Assembly (NCBI RefSeq): GCF_024713975.1
Contig: NC_091099.1
Location: forward strand, 10,332,001-10,396,000
Source: Paralichthys olivaceus
Taxonomy: Eukaryota; Chordata; Actinopteri; Pleuronectiformes; Paralichthyidae
Direction: 5' to 3'
DNA: 64,000 bases
How positions within the stretch are numbered: position 1 is the first letter of the stretch; every line of letters begins with the position of its first letter. This document shows positions 1 through 10,048 of this stretch, piece after piece. The notes under the pieces are model-generated. The model was not told where the DNA came from and searched no databases. It was given only the letters and a program-made list of their open reading frames with translations. The position numbers and the translations under genes were made by a program.

Positions 1-451
1 TTACAGTAGAAGTCACATTCATTGGTTGATGCATTGGTTGATGGATGACGCTCTACCTCCTGAGCCAAAGGCATCTATAAAGCATTAAAAAATAAGCAGC
101 ATTTTACTGTTGTAGCCGGTGGAGCTACTTATAAATATTGTATCTTGTGTAGAAGAATCTATGATAATGCATAAAAGTAAAAATGAGACTAATTTGAATG
201 ACATTAGTTTTTTACAGAGACATTTGTGTTGATCTATCAAAGAGGAAGAAGTACTTGATACACACTTGATAAACACTTGAAATTGTTAGTAAAGTATTTG
301 AGCAAATGTACTGAATATTTTACTTTCTATCCCTCCACTATGGAACAGAATATTGAATATACTACTGTATGAAATCAATTTCTTTATGAAATTGCAAAAT
401 GTCTTGGCTTTAAATCAGCGTGTTTTGTACCATTGTCTTTACCATTTTCAG

Positions 452-3400
452 GTTTCTTCAGACGGAGCATAACAAAGAAAGCTGTGTACAAATGCAAGAG
501 TGGTGGAAACTGTGAGATGGACATGTATATGCGCAGGAAATGTCAGGAGTGCCGGCTCAGAAAGTGCAAAGAGATGGGCATGCTGGCTGAGTGTGAGTAT
601 CCCTGTATGTCCGGAGGCTCTGGTGCCTGCTCGTGCTGACGAGGTTCAGAACATTCCCGTTGATTCATCTGATGACATATTTCAGACACTTGTGCTATAT
701 TAAAAAATGCCAATAAAGGAAATTTACTACAGGGTGTTTGTCCTAAAAAATTCAAGTATGAAGCGTACCACACATTTCTGTGAGGACAGAAATCATAAAG
801 GTGAAAAATGTACTTTCTCTTGACTCTCTTGAGGATTATAAGATGTTGGGTCCATTACGAGCCGTCAGTTGAAAAGAGCAGGAGGATAGACTGGACTCCT
901 GTTGCTCATAAATAGTGCAGGGAAGCTGTGATGAATATTGCAGGGTGGCATGACTACACCTGCAGGCTCAACCAGACCTCAACAAATTAGACCTTTTAAG
1001 TCACAGTGTGAAAAGAAAGATGAGGATTTACTGGAGACGTTGATGTTTTATTTCTTTCATTACTTTCCTCTCTCCAAATCAAGTCTTTTATAAAGAGAGA
1101 GACTATCTTTCTTTTTGATTGAACTTGAAGAGAAATGGACATGTGAAGGAATTACACAGTTTCACATTGATTTCTTATTAATACACGTTATGGGTTGACA
1201 GACTTGGGATCTAAAACATGTTGTGAGGCCAATATGACCTTGACCTTTGACCTTTCCCTACCCAAAACTAATCAGTTCATCCGAGAGTGTGAGTGAACAT
1301 TTGTGCCAAATTTGAAAGTGTTCTTTTCAAGGCGTTCTTAAGATAATGCTTTCATAAGGCAAAATAGAGATTGGCAAGTCACAGTGACCTTGGCCTTTGT
1401 ATCGACCACTAAAATCCAAATAGTTCATCTTTGAGTCTCTGTGAACGTTTATTTATGTGGCACAAATGTGCTTTATGACTTGTGGATCACTGACAGGTAA
1501 AGATCATGTAACAGTGGATTTAATGTGTCATGATTAAATGTAAACGGCAAAAATGACAAAAGAAGAAGTGAAGATCTCAACTTTCAACAGCATGTCTATG
1601 TGGATATGTACAAATTTCCATAACATTGTGGGTTTTCTGATAAATAAAAACTTATAACTGCATGACACTGCTGTTGAATGAAGAGCTGTGAGCTCTTCAA
1701 CACACATAATGAAGCCTTCATCACTGCTGGCAGGTCTGCTGACAGAGATCCAGTGTAAATCTAAAAGGCTACGGAAGAACACCAAGGCCTCTCCGGGACA
1801 GTCGACTGGAGACGAGACCGAGGGGGCGGACAACGCAGACAACAAGCAGGTCACCTCCACCACCAAACTGACAAAGGTCCTCACAAATACACTGATTTTT
1901 TCACATTGTGATGGAATAATATGAGTCACATCTGAATGATGGATGTTTTCTGTTTTTTTAAAACAGGAAAAAGTTGAAATCACCAGAGCGCAGCAGGCAC
2001 TCATAAAGGTCATCACAGATGCTTATAACAGACACCAAATCCCTCAAGACGTGGCCAAAAAACTGGTACGTTACCTTAATATTGTTTCAAACTTCTTTCT
2101 CTTTTATCTATTCTGATTATTGTCATTTAAAATGTCCACGGATGAGCTGTTTACAGGTTGCCACAGAAAGTTTGCACATTTGTATGAAGGCCCTAAAGTA
2201 AAAATCATATAAGACAAATACTCATTTACCGTTATTTTCCTTCAGGGCCACTGTACATGTTACAGTAAAGACATTAGACTACTGGTGTTCATCTGCTGAA
2301 GTTTGGGAATGGATTGTTGACATGCTTTAACATCATCATAGATAAGACAGAGAGCATCACCACCACACTAATGGTGTAAACTGTTTACTGTTTTTGCAGC
2401 TACAGGACCAGTACAGTGCAGAGGAAAACTTCCTCCTGTTGACAGAGATGGCAACGAGTCAAGTTCAAGTCCTGGTGGAGTTCACAAAAAATATCCCAGG
2501 TATTATCATAGTTTGCAGATTCTGTAGGATACAAATAGTTTTAATGAATGCATCTCAATGTAGGGACCATGACATAGTCGTGTCAATAAAAACACAAGTT
2601 GCCTCATTATTTCTTATTGCATTGTGTGGCATCATCTCTCTGGCAGGCTTCTTGTCTCTGAATCACGAAGATCAGATCGCTCTGCTGAAGGGTTCGGCTG
2701 TGGAAGCCATGTTCCTGCGCTCAGCTCAGGTTTTCAGCAGGAAGATGCCCAACGGACACACAGAGGTTTTAGAAGAGAGGATACGCAAGAGTGGTGAGTC
2801 AGCTGATGTAGTGCACCTGAAAATGTCTGTGTCTGTGAGTTAAACTTATCTTACTCAGGTAAACTAGAATAGAACTAGCACCAAATTACCGATGCTCATG
2901 GATATCAGCCACCTTAATATGCTTGATTTTTCATCTGGATCCATGAATTACTTCTGAAAAGTCTGCAAACTAACAAACACAATAACTGTGAGCATCTATA
3001 CGTTCATCAGCTAAAATCTAGTGACACTTGCAAATTCAACCACAGAATATTTACTCCTGATTCATGACCTACAAGCCTCCCGGGCCTTTGCTCCACCAGC
3101 TGCAGCAGGTTGAAGCTGCAGCATCGTGGCAGGTGTAGTTCCACCTGCAGTCGAGCTGCCAAGTCTGGTCGGATCCTCCTTGAATAATTGATCTGCCTGA
3201 TCTGTGTGATGCAGGTGGGAGATGTGCTGACCTGTTGATCTCCAGGGTGGTGTAGGTTACACATGCACACACACCCACATTGGGTAAAATGTCACTGCTT
3301 TTAGATATGTGTGTGTGTGTGTGTGCGTTTGTGTGCGTTAGCTATCAGCTAATTTTAACCAAAGTAGCACTTGGTTAAATTCATTAAACACTCAAATAGG

Positions 3401-3584
3401 ATGTTTCTGCTATGGAAAGTTATTTTTCTCACATAAACAACTGTCTCTCTATCTACACATATAAGTCACATTAGATAGTTGACTGACTGGTGGTTCGAAA
3501 AATCATTGATATGTATACGAGGTGTCATTATGTCAACCAGGCCGGACAGTTCGACAGTCAGCGGCAGTGATGGCAGGAGTGTGT

Positions 3585-3642
<58 letters not shown>

Positions 3643-5224
3643 CCCTCGGCACATGGCTGGCATGAATAGTAGGGATGGGAGATATTCACACTAAAGGCCA
3701 GTCTGGGAGAATCAGGGAGCAGAGCTGTCTGAAGAGACCATTGTTTCTTATCAAAACATCAAGAATGCTATTGTCCACTTCTCTCCCTCTGAGCCCCACT
3801 GGCATTTCTGAACGCTCGATGATGAGTCTGAGCAGACAGACCCCAACCCACCCGTTAGTTTGAAATCTGAATGCAAATATTTAAAATCATACAGAGAGTG
3901 CTTTGTAATATTAAATCGTCATTTACTATTTAACCAACCTTAAGAGAAGCTGATTTGATATGAGTGGTACAATAACTGTTCAATAATTTGAATTCGCTTG
4001 GTCTTTGGTCAGAGATGTGTTGTTGTCCAGCTAAATAACACCAGCAGAATAATTCTTTATGTGGAGAGGTAGATCTGCTTCTGCCCTTTTGTGGAAAACA
4101 CGTTTTATTTTCTCGGCTGCATCTACAGTAGATGAATAATAATGCAGATCAGAGAGGACTGTTGATTGACGGTCCCGGCTCAAAGTGCAGAATGTTGTGC
4201 AAGACAAACTCTTTACTCCACTTACATTTCCCACATCTCTTTCTTTAGATTAACTCTTATCTCCATCAAGGAGAGTCTATTCCCCCCTGTCCCTATGTTA
4301 CCTCTGCCAAGAAGATTTTTTTTTTTTCAACATTCACCATTTTCCCACAGAATGATTCCTGGATCTTGATGACACACATTTAGGGGTCTGATATTTATGA
4401 GTGTGTGGAATTTGAAGCAGATACAAATAGAATAGTTATAGTATAGTTTTTTGAAATAAGTTCAATATGTTGCTGACAGATTACAGTGGATTTTAAACTC
4501 TATTGTTAAACTTCATGAGACAGAATCTCATGTATCAGTTCTGCTGCTGCTGTTTTCTGTTGTGAGACGTAACCACGTATTCTTCCTTTTAAATTAGGTT
4601 GTTGTTACTTTGATACTGTTTATGATCTGAAACTGCTCTAAGAAACCAAGACTTAAAGACAGCTGCACCTTGTTGTTCATAAAATAATGACTATAAAGAA
4701 TATATAAAAAGCCCCAAATCTTTTTTTGTTGTTGTCATTTTCTGCAGGTATATCAGAGGAATTCATGACACCCATGTTCAACTTTTACAAAAGCATTGGT
4801 GTACTCCACATGATAGAGGAGGAACAGGCTCTCCTCACAGCCATCACCATCTTAACACCAGGTATCAACAACTTCCTAACCCAGACAGGTTATGTCACCA
4901 TGTGAGCTGTTTATACCAAAATCTATATCCACAATCTTTGATCCCCTAAAAGACGTAAGTGTACCATCACTCTTCTTGTCTCCAGATCGGCCTTACGTGA
5001 AGGACCAGCAGGGTGTGGAGAGACTTCAGGAGCCCATGCTGGAGGTGCTGAGGAAGCTGTGCGTCCTGCAGCATCCGCAGGAGCCGCAGTACTTTGCTCG
5101 TCTCCTGGGCCGTCTGACGGAGCTGAGAACACTCAACCATTACCACGCAGAGATGCTCACATCGTGGAGGATGAACGACCACAAATTTACCCCCCTGCTC
5201 TGTGAGATATGGGACGTGCAGTAG
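452..5224 (+). CDS. nr1h4: nr1h4, bile acid receptor FXR (5' part outside the window)
   Basis: Ligand-activated nuclear receptor that pairs with RXR and controls bile-acid and lipid genes in the nucleus. Seven exons are visible: 452-592, 1734-1876, 1967-2065, 2400-2499, 2647-2793, 4748-4861, 4986-5224. The first gives the second DBD zinc finger ([16 protein letters not shown], then [17 protein letters not shown]). The next gives the hinge ([14 protein letters not shown]). The remaining exons give the ligand-binding domain ([36 protein letters not shown]), ending with the AF-2 helix [10 protein letters not shown], the usual FXR C-terminus. The helix 11 His and Trp ([10 protein letters not shown]) and the final Trp, which contact ligand in mammalian FXR, are kept. 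All joins keep frame. The first-finger exon and N-terminus lie left of position 1. The paralogue nr1h5 is the main alternative; the 12q22-23-like neighbours favour nr1h4. The donor at 1877 (gtcctc) is unusually weak. Confidence 0.95.
593..604 (+). promoter_or_regulatory. nr1h4: Tandem splice-donor segment at the nr1h4 DBD/hinge junction
   Basis: The main donor of the second-finger exon is GAGT/gtgagt after 592. A second GT (gtatgt) follows after 604, exactly 12 nt downstream. Using it would add four codons (Glu-Tyr-Pro-Cys) after the Cys that precedes LLTEIQC without breaking frame. Mammalian FXR isoforms differ by a four-residue MYTG insertion at this same place, made by tandem donors. Whether the fish gene uses the second site cannot be seen here. 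Confidence 0.45.
1205..1500. repeat. Interspersed repeat with TGACCT runs, in an nr1h4 intron
   Basis: The text combines 'gaccttgacctttgacc', 'atcagttcatccgagagtgt', 'gtgccaaatttgaaagtg' and 'aaggcgttcttaagataatg', which I recognise as a common teleost interspersed repeat. A second, partly degraded copy of the TGACCT phrase lies at 1385-1396. A shorter piece of the same family is at about 14012-14165. No coding capacity. Confidence 0.6.
3581..3640. repeat. (GT)n microsatellite
   Basis: A near-pure GT dinucleotide run in the 2.0-kb nr1h4 intron between 2794 and 4747. A shorter GT run lies at about 3309-3326. The rest of this intron shows nothing gene-like. Confidence 0.97.
4335..4440. repeat. 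Fragment of an interspersed teleost repeat
   Basis: Contains 'attcctggatcttgatga' followed by 'gtgtggaatttgaagcag', which resemble phrases of the repeat also seen at about 53040-53345 and 55735-55960. Low-scoring by eye; located in an nr1h4 intron. Confidence 0.35.
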
Positions 5225-5716
5225 GAAACGGAAAGAAAGCGTTGCCTTGGAGGTGATGACATTTAGACTTGTGAAACAAAAGTCACCATTCAACTACATC
5301 ATGTGGAATGAAGTCCCTGCAAAGCTTGTGTTGTCCCACCTTGATGGCATTAGACATGTAGGGACTCACACCATCAATACGTCTATTTACTCACACATAT
5401 AGAGAACTTTGAAATTATGGAGGTGTTTACAGCACAAAGAGGAAACTATTCACAGGTTTGGATTAAGCAGATTAAGACTTCTTACTGCTGTGAACATGTA
5501 AATCATCATGTAAAGCAGGTTGAAGGCCCAGCGTGATTGGTCAGACAAGTACAAACACTGGAACTCATTGAAAGCGAAGGGGTGCTCATATAACGTCTAA
5601 AGATTTTAGACGACTTTCAGTTTGATATTTGCTTCGTTTATTTTTTATGCATTAAACTTCATACAACTTGCTTCAATTAAATGCTATAAATATGCTAATG
5701 TTTTATGTTCTGTCTC

Positions 5717-5722
5717 AATAAA
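5717..5722 (+). terminator. nr1h4: nr1h4 poly(A) signal AATAAA
   Basis: First canonical AATAAA after the nr1h4 stop, giving a 3' UTR of roughly 0.5 kb. The actual cleavage site cannot be fixed from sequence alone. Confidence 0.6.
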
Positions 5723-5739
5723 TTTTAAGATGAAAAGGT

Positions 5740-6170
5740 AAAAGATGAAGCTTGTTTTAATAAATGTTGGTCAAAAGAGAGGAACCCGCTTTTTCATTGA
5801 GGAGAAGCCCTACAAGTAAATCATCTGGTAAATCAGGACTCCCCCTGCATAACTTAAAACAGCAACTAACTAAACAATGACATTTTTTAAATAAAATATT
5901 TATGCCCATATTCAAAACTCTAATAATTCATTTCAGTGGGGAATAAAAAAACAACATAAATATTAATAAAACTGTTGACTTTCTTTCTTTCTTTCTTTCT
6001 TTTTGTTGTTACTTGTAGTAGCAGCGGCCTGAATGGTTGTTGCAGCGACAGTCATTCATTCAGTTTGTCCAGTTTATCTCTCAATTGTCCTTTCAGTGCT
6101 GAAAACTGAATTTTAACTTAACATTTAATTCACCTCGACAAAGTCAACGATAACTTTATAAATCCAATAC
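5740..6170. other. Intergenic gap between convergent nr1h4 and c1qtnf4
   Basis: AT-rich DNA with a short (CTTT)n tract at 5980-6003. No coding potential or RNA gene is visible. The 3' ends of the two flanking genes face each other here. Confidence 0.6.
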
Positions 6171-6180
6171 AATGTGTGAA

Positions 6181-6186
6181 TTTATT
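6181..6186 (-). terminator. c1qtnf4: Possible c1qtnf4 poly(A) signal
   Basis: TTTATT on the + strand reads AATAAA on the minus strand, about 470 bases downstream of the c1qtnf4 stop. Other A/T-rich candidates lie closer, so this assignment is tentative. Confidence 0.35.
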
Positions 6187-6654
6187 GAGATTAGCCTGAA
6201 ATGCACAAAGTGCCATTACAGATACAGTTTATCCACAAAATAAAAAATTCCATATGAAACACAACTATCACTCACGACTCATGATGTATCTCAAATTAAT
6301 CAACAAAATAAATGTAATCAATAATTCATAGTATTTATAAACACACATATTATATTTTCTTTCTGTGTTTTACAGCTAATTGCACGTTAAGGACAGAAAT
6401 AACCATCCTGCTGGTTAATGTCCATAATTGTGTCATGGCACCATCTTGTGGAGTAATTTGGCAATAAATATTACAGCTGGGATGGCATTATTTACTATAA
6501 AAGGAAATAAAATACAAACAAAGTAGTAAATGCACTTATGCTATACTGACCACAGATTCAAGATTTAGATCAAGATTAGAAACAACCTACAGATTGTCTG
6601 CAAAAACAAATTTTTTTTTTTTTTTTATCCTTTTCCTTTTTGACAAAAAGACAT

Positions 6655-9144
6655 TCAGAGGTGAGTTCTGTCCTGGTTGGTTGGAGATGTGAAAAGTTCT
6701 TCCCCAGGATAAACCAGGAATCCAGAAAAGGTGGTGTACCGCCCCTGGTTGCTGTAGACGGCGTAACGCTCATCCTGCTGACTGTACAGCCACACGCTGT
6801 CTCCCTGACGCAGAGACAGCAGCAAACTCTGACTCTGCATCTCCCGCCTCTTCGACGTGTCTTCATCAAACACCATCGCCTGCACCTCACCCTTCCCGGT
6901 CATCAGCTTCACAGACACGGCTTTACGAGGGTGTTTCCCCACAGTGAAGGCAAAGAAGTAAGCCCCTGGGTAGCGGCAGGTGAAAAGGCCTGAGGATTTG
7001 TTGAAATGACCCCCGATGTTGACATACTCCACATCAAAGGTCAGAGGTGGCTTGTCCTGCTGCCTGCTGCTCTGACCCATGAGTGTGGACGTCCGTGCCA
7101 CAGAGAAGGCAGAGCGGGGCTGCTCTGACGCCTGAGGAGGGCACTGAAGGTGGGACAGGCCTGGTGAGGACAGGTGGTTGCTCATGTAGCTGGCTGTGGA
7201 GATGTCAGGGTAGATGAGGTAACCAGAGAAAGTGATGTAAGGCCCAGCATTGCTGTACAAAGCATATTGAGGACTCTGCTGCAAAAGCAGCCACACTGTG
7301 TCCATCTCCTTCAAACTGATCATGACACTCTGACTCTGAACTTTCCTTCCTTTCTTGCGGTAGTCATCATAAGCTATCGCCTGCACCTCCTCCCCGTTCT
7401 TCACCAGTATGACAGAAAGCATTTTCTTTGGAAACTTCCCCACTGAGAAGGAGAAGTAGTAAGCCCCAGGGATGCGACAGCGGAAGCGACCGGTGTCTGG
7501 ATTGAAATCCTCTCCGATGTTGACCATGAGCCTATTGAAAGTCACGGCCTTCTGCCTGCCTCCCACCACGCTGCTGGTTTGTGTGGCGGAGAAAGCAGAG
7601 CGCAGACCTGTTGTTACTGGAGGAGCCAGAAGGGGAGAAACTGGTCCAGAGAAAGTGAGCATGATGAATACACATGCCAGGAGGCAGTGTGCGCTCCGAT
7701 GAGCTAAAAGAAAGGGAACCAGGGAAATAACAGTTACAGGTGACAGACGTAAATCACTGAGTGAGTTAGAATATTTGAGGGTTTCTTTAATGTTCAAAAT
7801 TAAATTCTTTTCTCTGCTCAGGACCACCAGAGGATTCAGAAGATGAATCTGACAGGTCATCGGATGAAAGAGCGAAAACCCCATTTTCTGTTATATCTGG
7901 CATAATGTGCTTATGTCTTTCTTATTTCTTGGTGATAAAGTTGTAGTTGGTGGACTGTATATTATTGTTGCCTCATATGAGATTAGCATTGATCTTATAG
8001 TTTAACACCCCACGAGAAAATGAAAAGACATATTTCTTTTGCTATAAAGGGAAAAGGAAAAGAAAACAATATATCAGAGAAAGTTATCTAATCTCTTCGG
8101 CCTCTCTATTGCCTTTGCTTATTTCTTATAAAATGCTATAGATGTCAAAAAATACTTAAATGAAACCTACTCAACAATAAAGTAAGTCAGTCAGTAAGTT
8201 AGTTAGTTAGTTAAACTCCTTACAACTCAAAATATATCACAGTGCACAGTTGGACTTTGCTTCATAGAAAATGTCATAAACCCAAAGTCTAACACTTTTA
8301 AATAGACTGAGTCTTTTATATCAGACTGACCTCGACCCTTAATGTCTCAGAGACAAATATTCTGAGTTGATAAGGAAGTCTGTCTAAGCCCTGTCAATAT
8401 AGATGTTCACACTGGAATCAGGCGCTGAGTGTGAGCAGCAGCCCCTGTAATGTGGCTGATACTGCCTGTTCTCTCTGTGCACTGAGAGACGGGACCAGAT
8501 TAACAGCTGGTTCATCTGCTCCTGTGTGTGTTGAACAATGGAACATTTCAGAGGGACGGTGAGGTGAGGTGCGCAGGTTAGAAAGCTAAAAAGACGCCAC
8601 CGCAAAGTAGAAGTGGAGCATTACATTGAAATGTGGATGAGTGTCTGAAAATTGGTTTGTGCTATTACGATATAATACTTAATAATGCTATTTGTGGCTT
8701 TTTGATATTTTTTGTGGGGAGCGGCTCAGATTTGACTCTTGGCTGTTTCCTCTCTGCTGCCTGTAATACACATATTTTACAAAAGGCTAGTGACAGATGT
8801 TAAAAGCTAAACTGTGGTGGCACTCAGGAAATGAGTGAGATGGCAAAGGAAAAGTTTCACACTCCTGTGCAACGTACTGTGTTGTTACTGCAGCAGAATT
8901 CATGACTGTGTGAAATTTAAAAGAAGGTCAGAGAATTGCTCAGAATTATAACAAACTTAACAATCTCCACAGTGTCTGTAGAATTTGAGAATTGCTAAAC
9001 TACTGTCCAGGCAAATTACAAAAATCTGTATATTTTCAATTCTTTTTAAAATTAATATTTCTGTGTAAGATTTGTGCTAAAAGATGAACCCATTACAAAA
9101 ATATTAAACCCACCTGTTGAGCGATGTCGGAGCAGAAATGACAT
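6655..9144 (-). CDS. c1qtnf4: c1qtnf4, secreted C1q/TNF-related protein 4 with two C1q domains
   Basis: Secreted C1q/TNF-superfamily protein. CTRP4 is the family member with two globular C1q domains and no collagen stalk. Coding exons: 9144-9114 (start) and 7703-6655, joined in phase 1, about 359 aa. I chose the upstream ATG ([10 protein letters not shown]) because its exon has a good donor (CAG/gtgggt) and joins in frame to the TTTTAG acceptor. The product then has a hydrophobic signal core at about residues 17-28 ([12 protein letters not shown]). The alternative is Met25 within the large exon, which would leave almost no signal peptide. Domain 1 starts near [11 protein letters not shown] and domain 2 near [11 protein letters not shown]. 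Each repeats the pattern VNIG..F....G.F.CR.PGAY.F.F..GK, then QSQS, VWL, YA.YSN and TFSG. Both domains are intact. Confidence 0.9.
7704..9113 (-). other. c1qtnf4 intron
   Basis: About 1.4 kb of AT-rich sequence with GT-AG ends on the minus strand. I see no further exon, repeat family or RNA gene in it. Confidence 0.55.
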
Positions 9145-9317
9145 CCTGGATTTCTTCTTCTTCTCTGTCGGAAATTTCAAATAAAGTGGTTCCAAGTCTG
9201 CTGCACCGCTAATGTCCACGTAACAGACCTGACCCCAGAAAGGACAAAGCTTTTGTCCGTGCAGATGCGTCAGGGAGGAGCTCCAAACTCTCTCCAATCT
9301 ATAGCTGCCATTCCAAC
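9114..9317 (-). other. c1qtnf4: c1qtnf4 first coding exon with 5' UTR
   Basis: On the minus strand this block is bounded by a pyrimidine-rich acceptor (tttgttttttgcag) at 9318 and a donor (CAACAG/gtgggt) at 9113. The ATG lies at 9144-9142, so about 173 bases are 5' UTR. At least one more non-coding exon must lie further right, toward ube2n; it was not identified. Confidence 0.6.
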
Positions 9318-9654
9318 CTGCAAAAAACAAAAGGGAAAAGTAGCTGTGTCAGGCAGCTTTAAGTGTTATGTCTAATCCACGCTTTGTTTGGTTTCAAACA
9401 TAGAGCAGCACAACAGAAGCAGTCTTAGATAAAAACACCACAAAAGATTCACTGACAGACAATTTAGACTCTGTTGAAAATTGAAACTGACATAAAATCT
9501 CATGAAAATAACTTTTCTCCTTGTTGTTTTCAAATTGTTTAACATTGCATGTGTTAAATGATTGCGGTCACTATTTTAATGTTGTAAATGTAATAGTATA
9601 CATTTTGTATGATATAAAATGTATTCTGGTAAAGATGCAGTCATACACAAAATC

Positions 9655-9905
9655 TCATGCAGTTATATATGAAGTCTTTATTTAGATGCAGTTGTACATG
9701 AAGTATTTATTCAGATGCAGTATTATATGATGTGTTTATATAGATGCAGAAGTACATGTTGTCTATGCATAGATGCAGTAGTATATGGTGTGTTTATATA
9801 GATGCAGTAGTACAGTAGTACATGTTGTCTATACATAGATGCAGTAGTACAGTAGTACATGTTGTCTGTACACAGATGCAGTAGTATACGCAGTAGTACT
9901 TGTAG
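9655..9905. repeat. 29-bp minisatellite next to the ube2n promoter
   Basis: Tandem units begin AGATGCAGTAGTACATG. Unit starts at 9684, 9713, 9742, 9771, 9800, 9837 and 9874 give a 29-bp period for the first four steps. The last two steps are 37 bp because of an internal 8-bp duplication (agtagtac). More diverged units extend left to about 9635. The array ends about 150 bases before the ube2n start codon. Units touch each other with no unique spacers, so it is not a CRISPR array. Confidence 0.9.
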
Positions 9906-10048
9906 TGTGTGTTTGACACTGACAGTGATCTGCTGCTCTGCTCCTCATCCTCTGTCAGGACACACAGGACCCGGAAGACGTGTGTTCGCTGTCAATGCCA
10001 ACAGCGGAGAGGAGACACCGAGAGCTGAAAGTCCGCATTTAAGACGAG
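9906..10048 (+). promoter_or_regulatory. ube2n: ube2n 5' UTR / core promoter region
   Basis: GC- and CpG-richer than the flanks, with no clear TATA box, as expected of a housekeeping gene. It lies directly between the minisatellite and the start codon (context gacgagATGg). The exact start site is not visible. c1qtnf4 is transcribed in the opposite direction from the left. Confidence 0.45.

Noticed and set aside
1534..2016. 160-codon minus-strand ORF
   Set aside because: It overlaps two nr1h4 hinge/LBD exons on the opposite strand and shows no family resemblance.
9052..9330. Minus-strand 92-codon ORF as a separate small gene
   Set aside because: It has clean splice acceptor and donor signals and joins in frame to the C1q exon, so it is better read as the c1qtnf4 start exon plus 5' UTR.
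9655..9905. Regular 29-bp periodicity as a CRISPR array
   Set aside because: Units are contiguous with no unique spacers, and the locus is vertebrate. It is a minisatellite.
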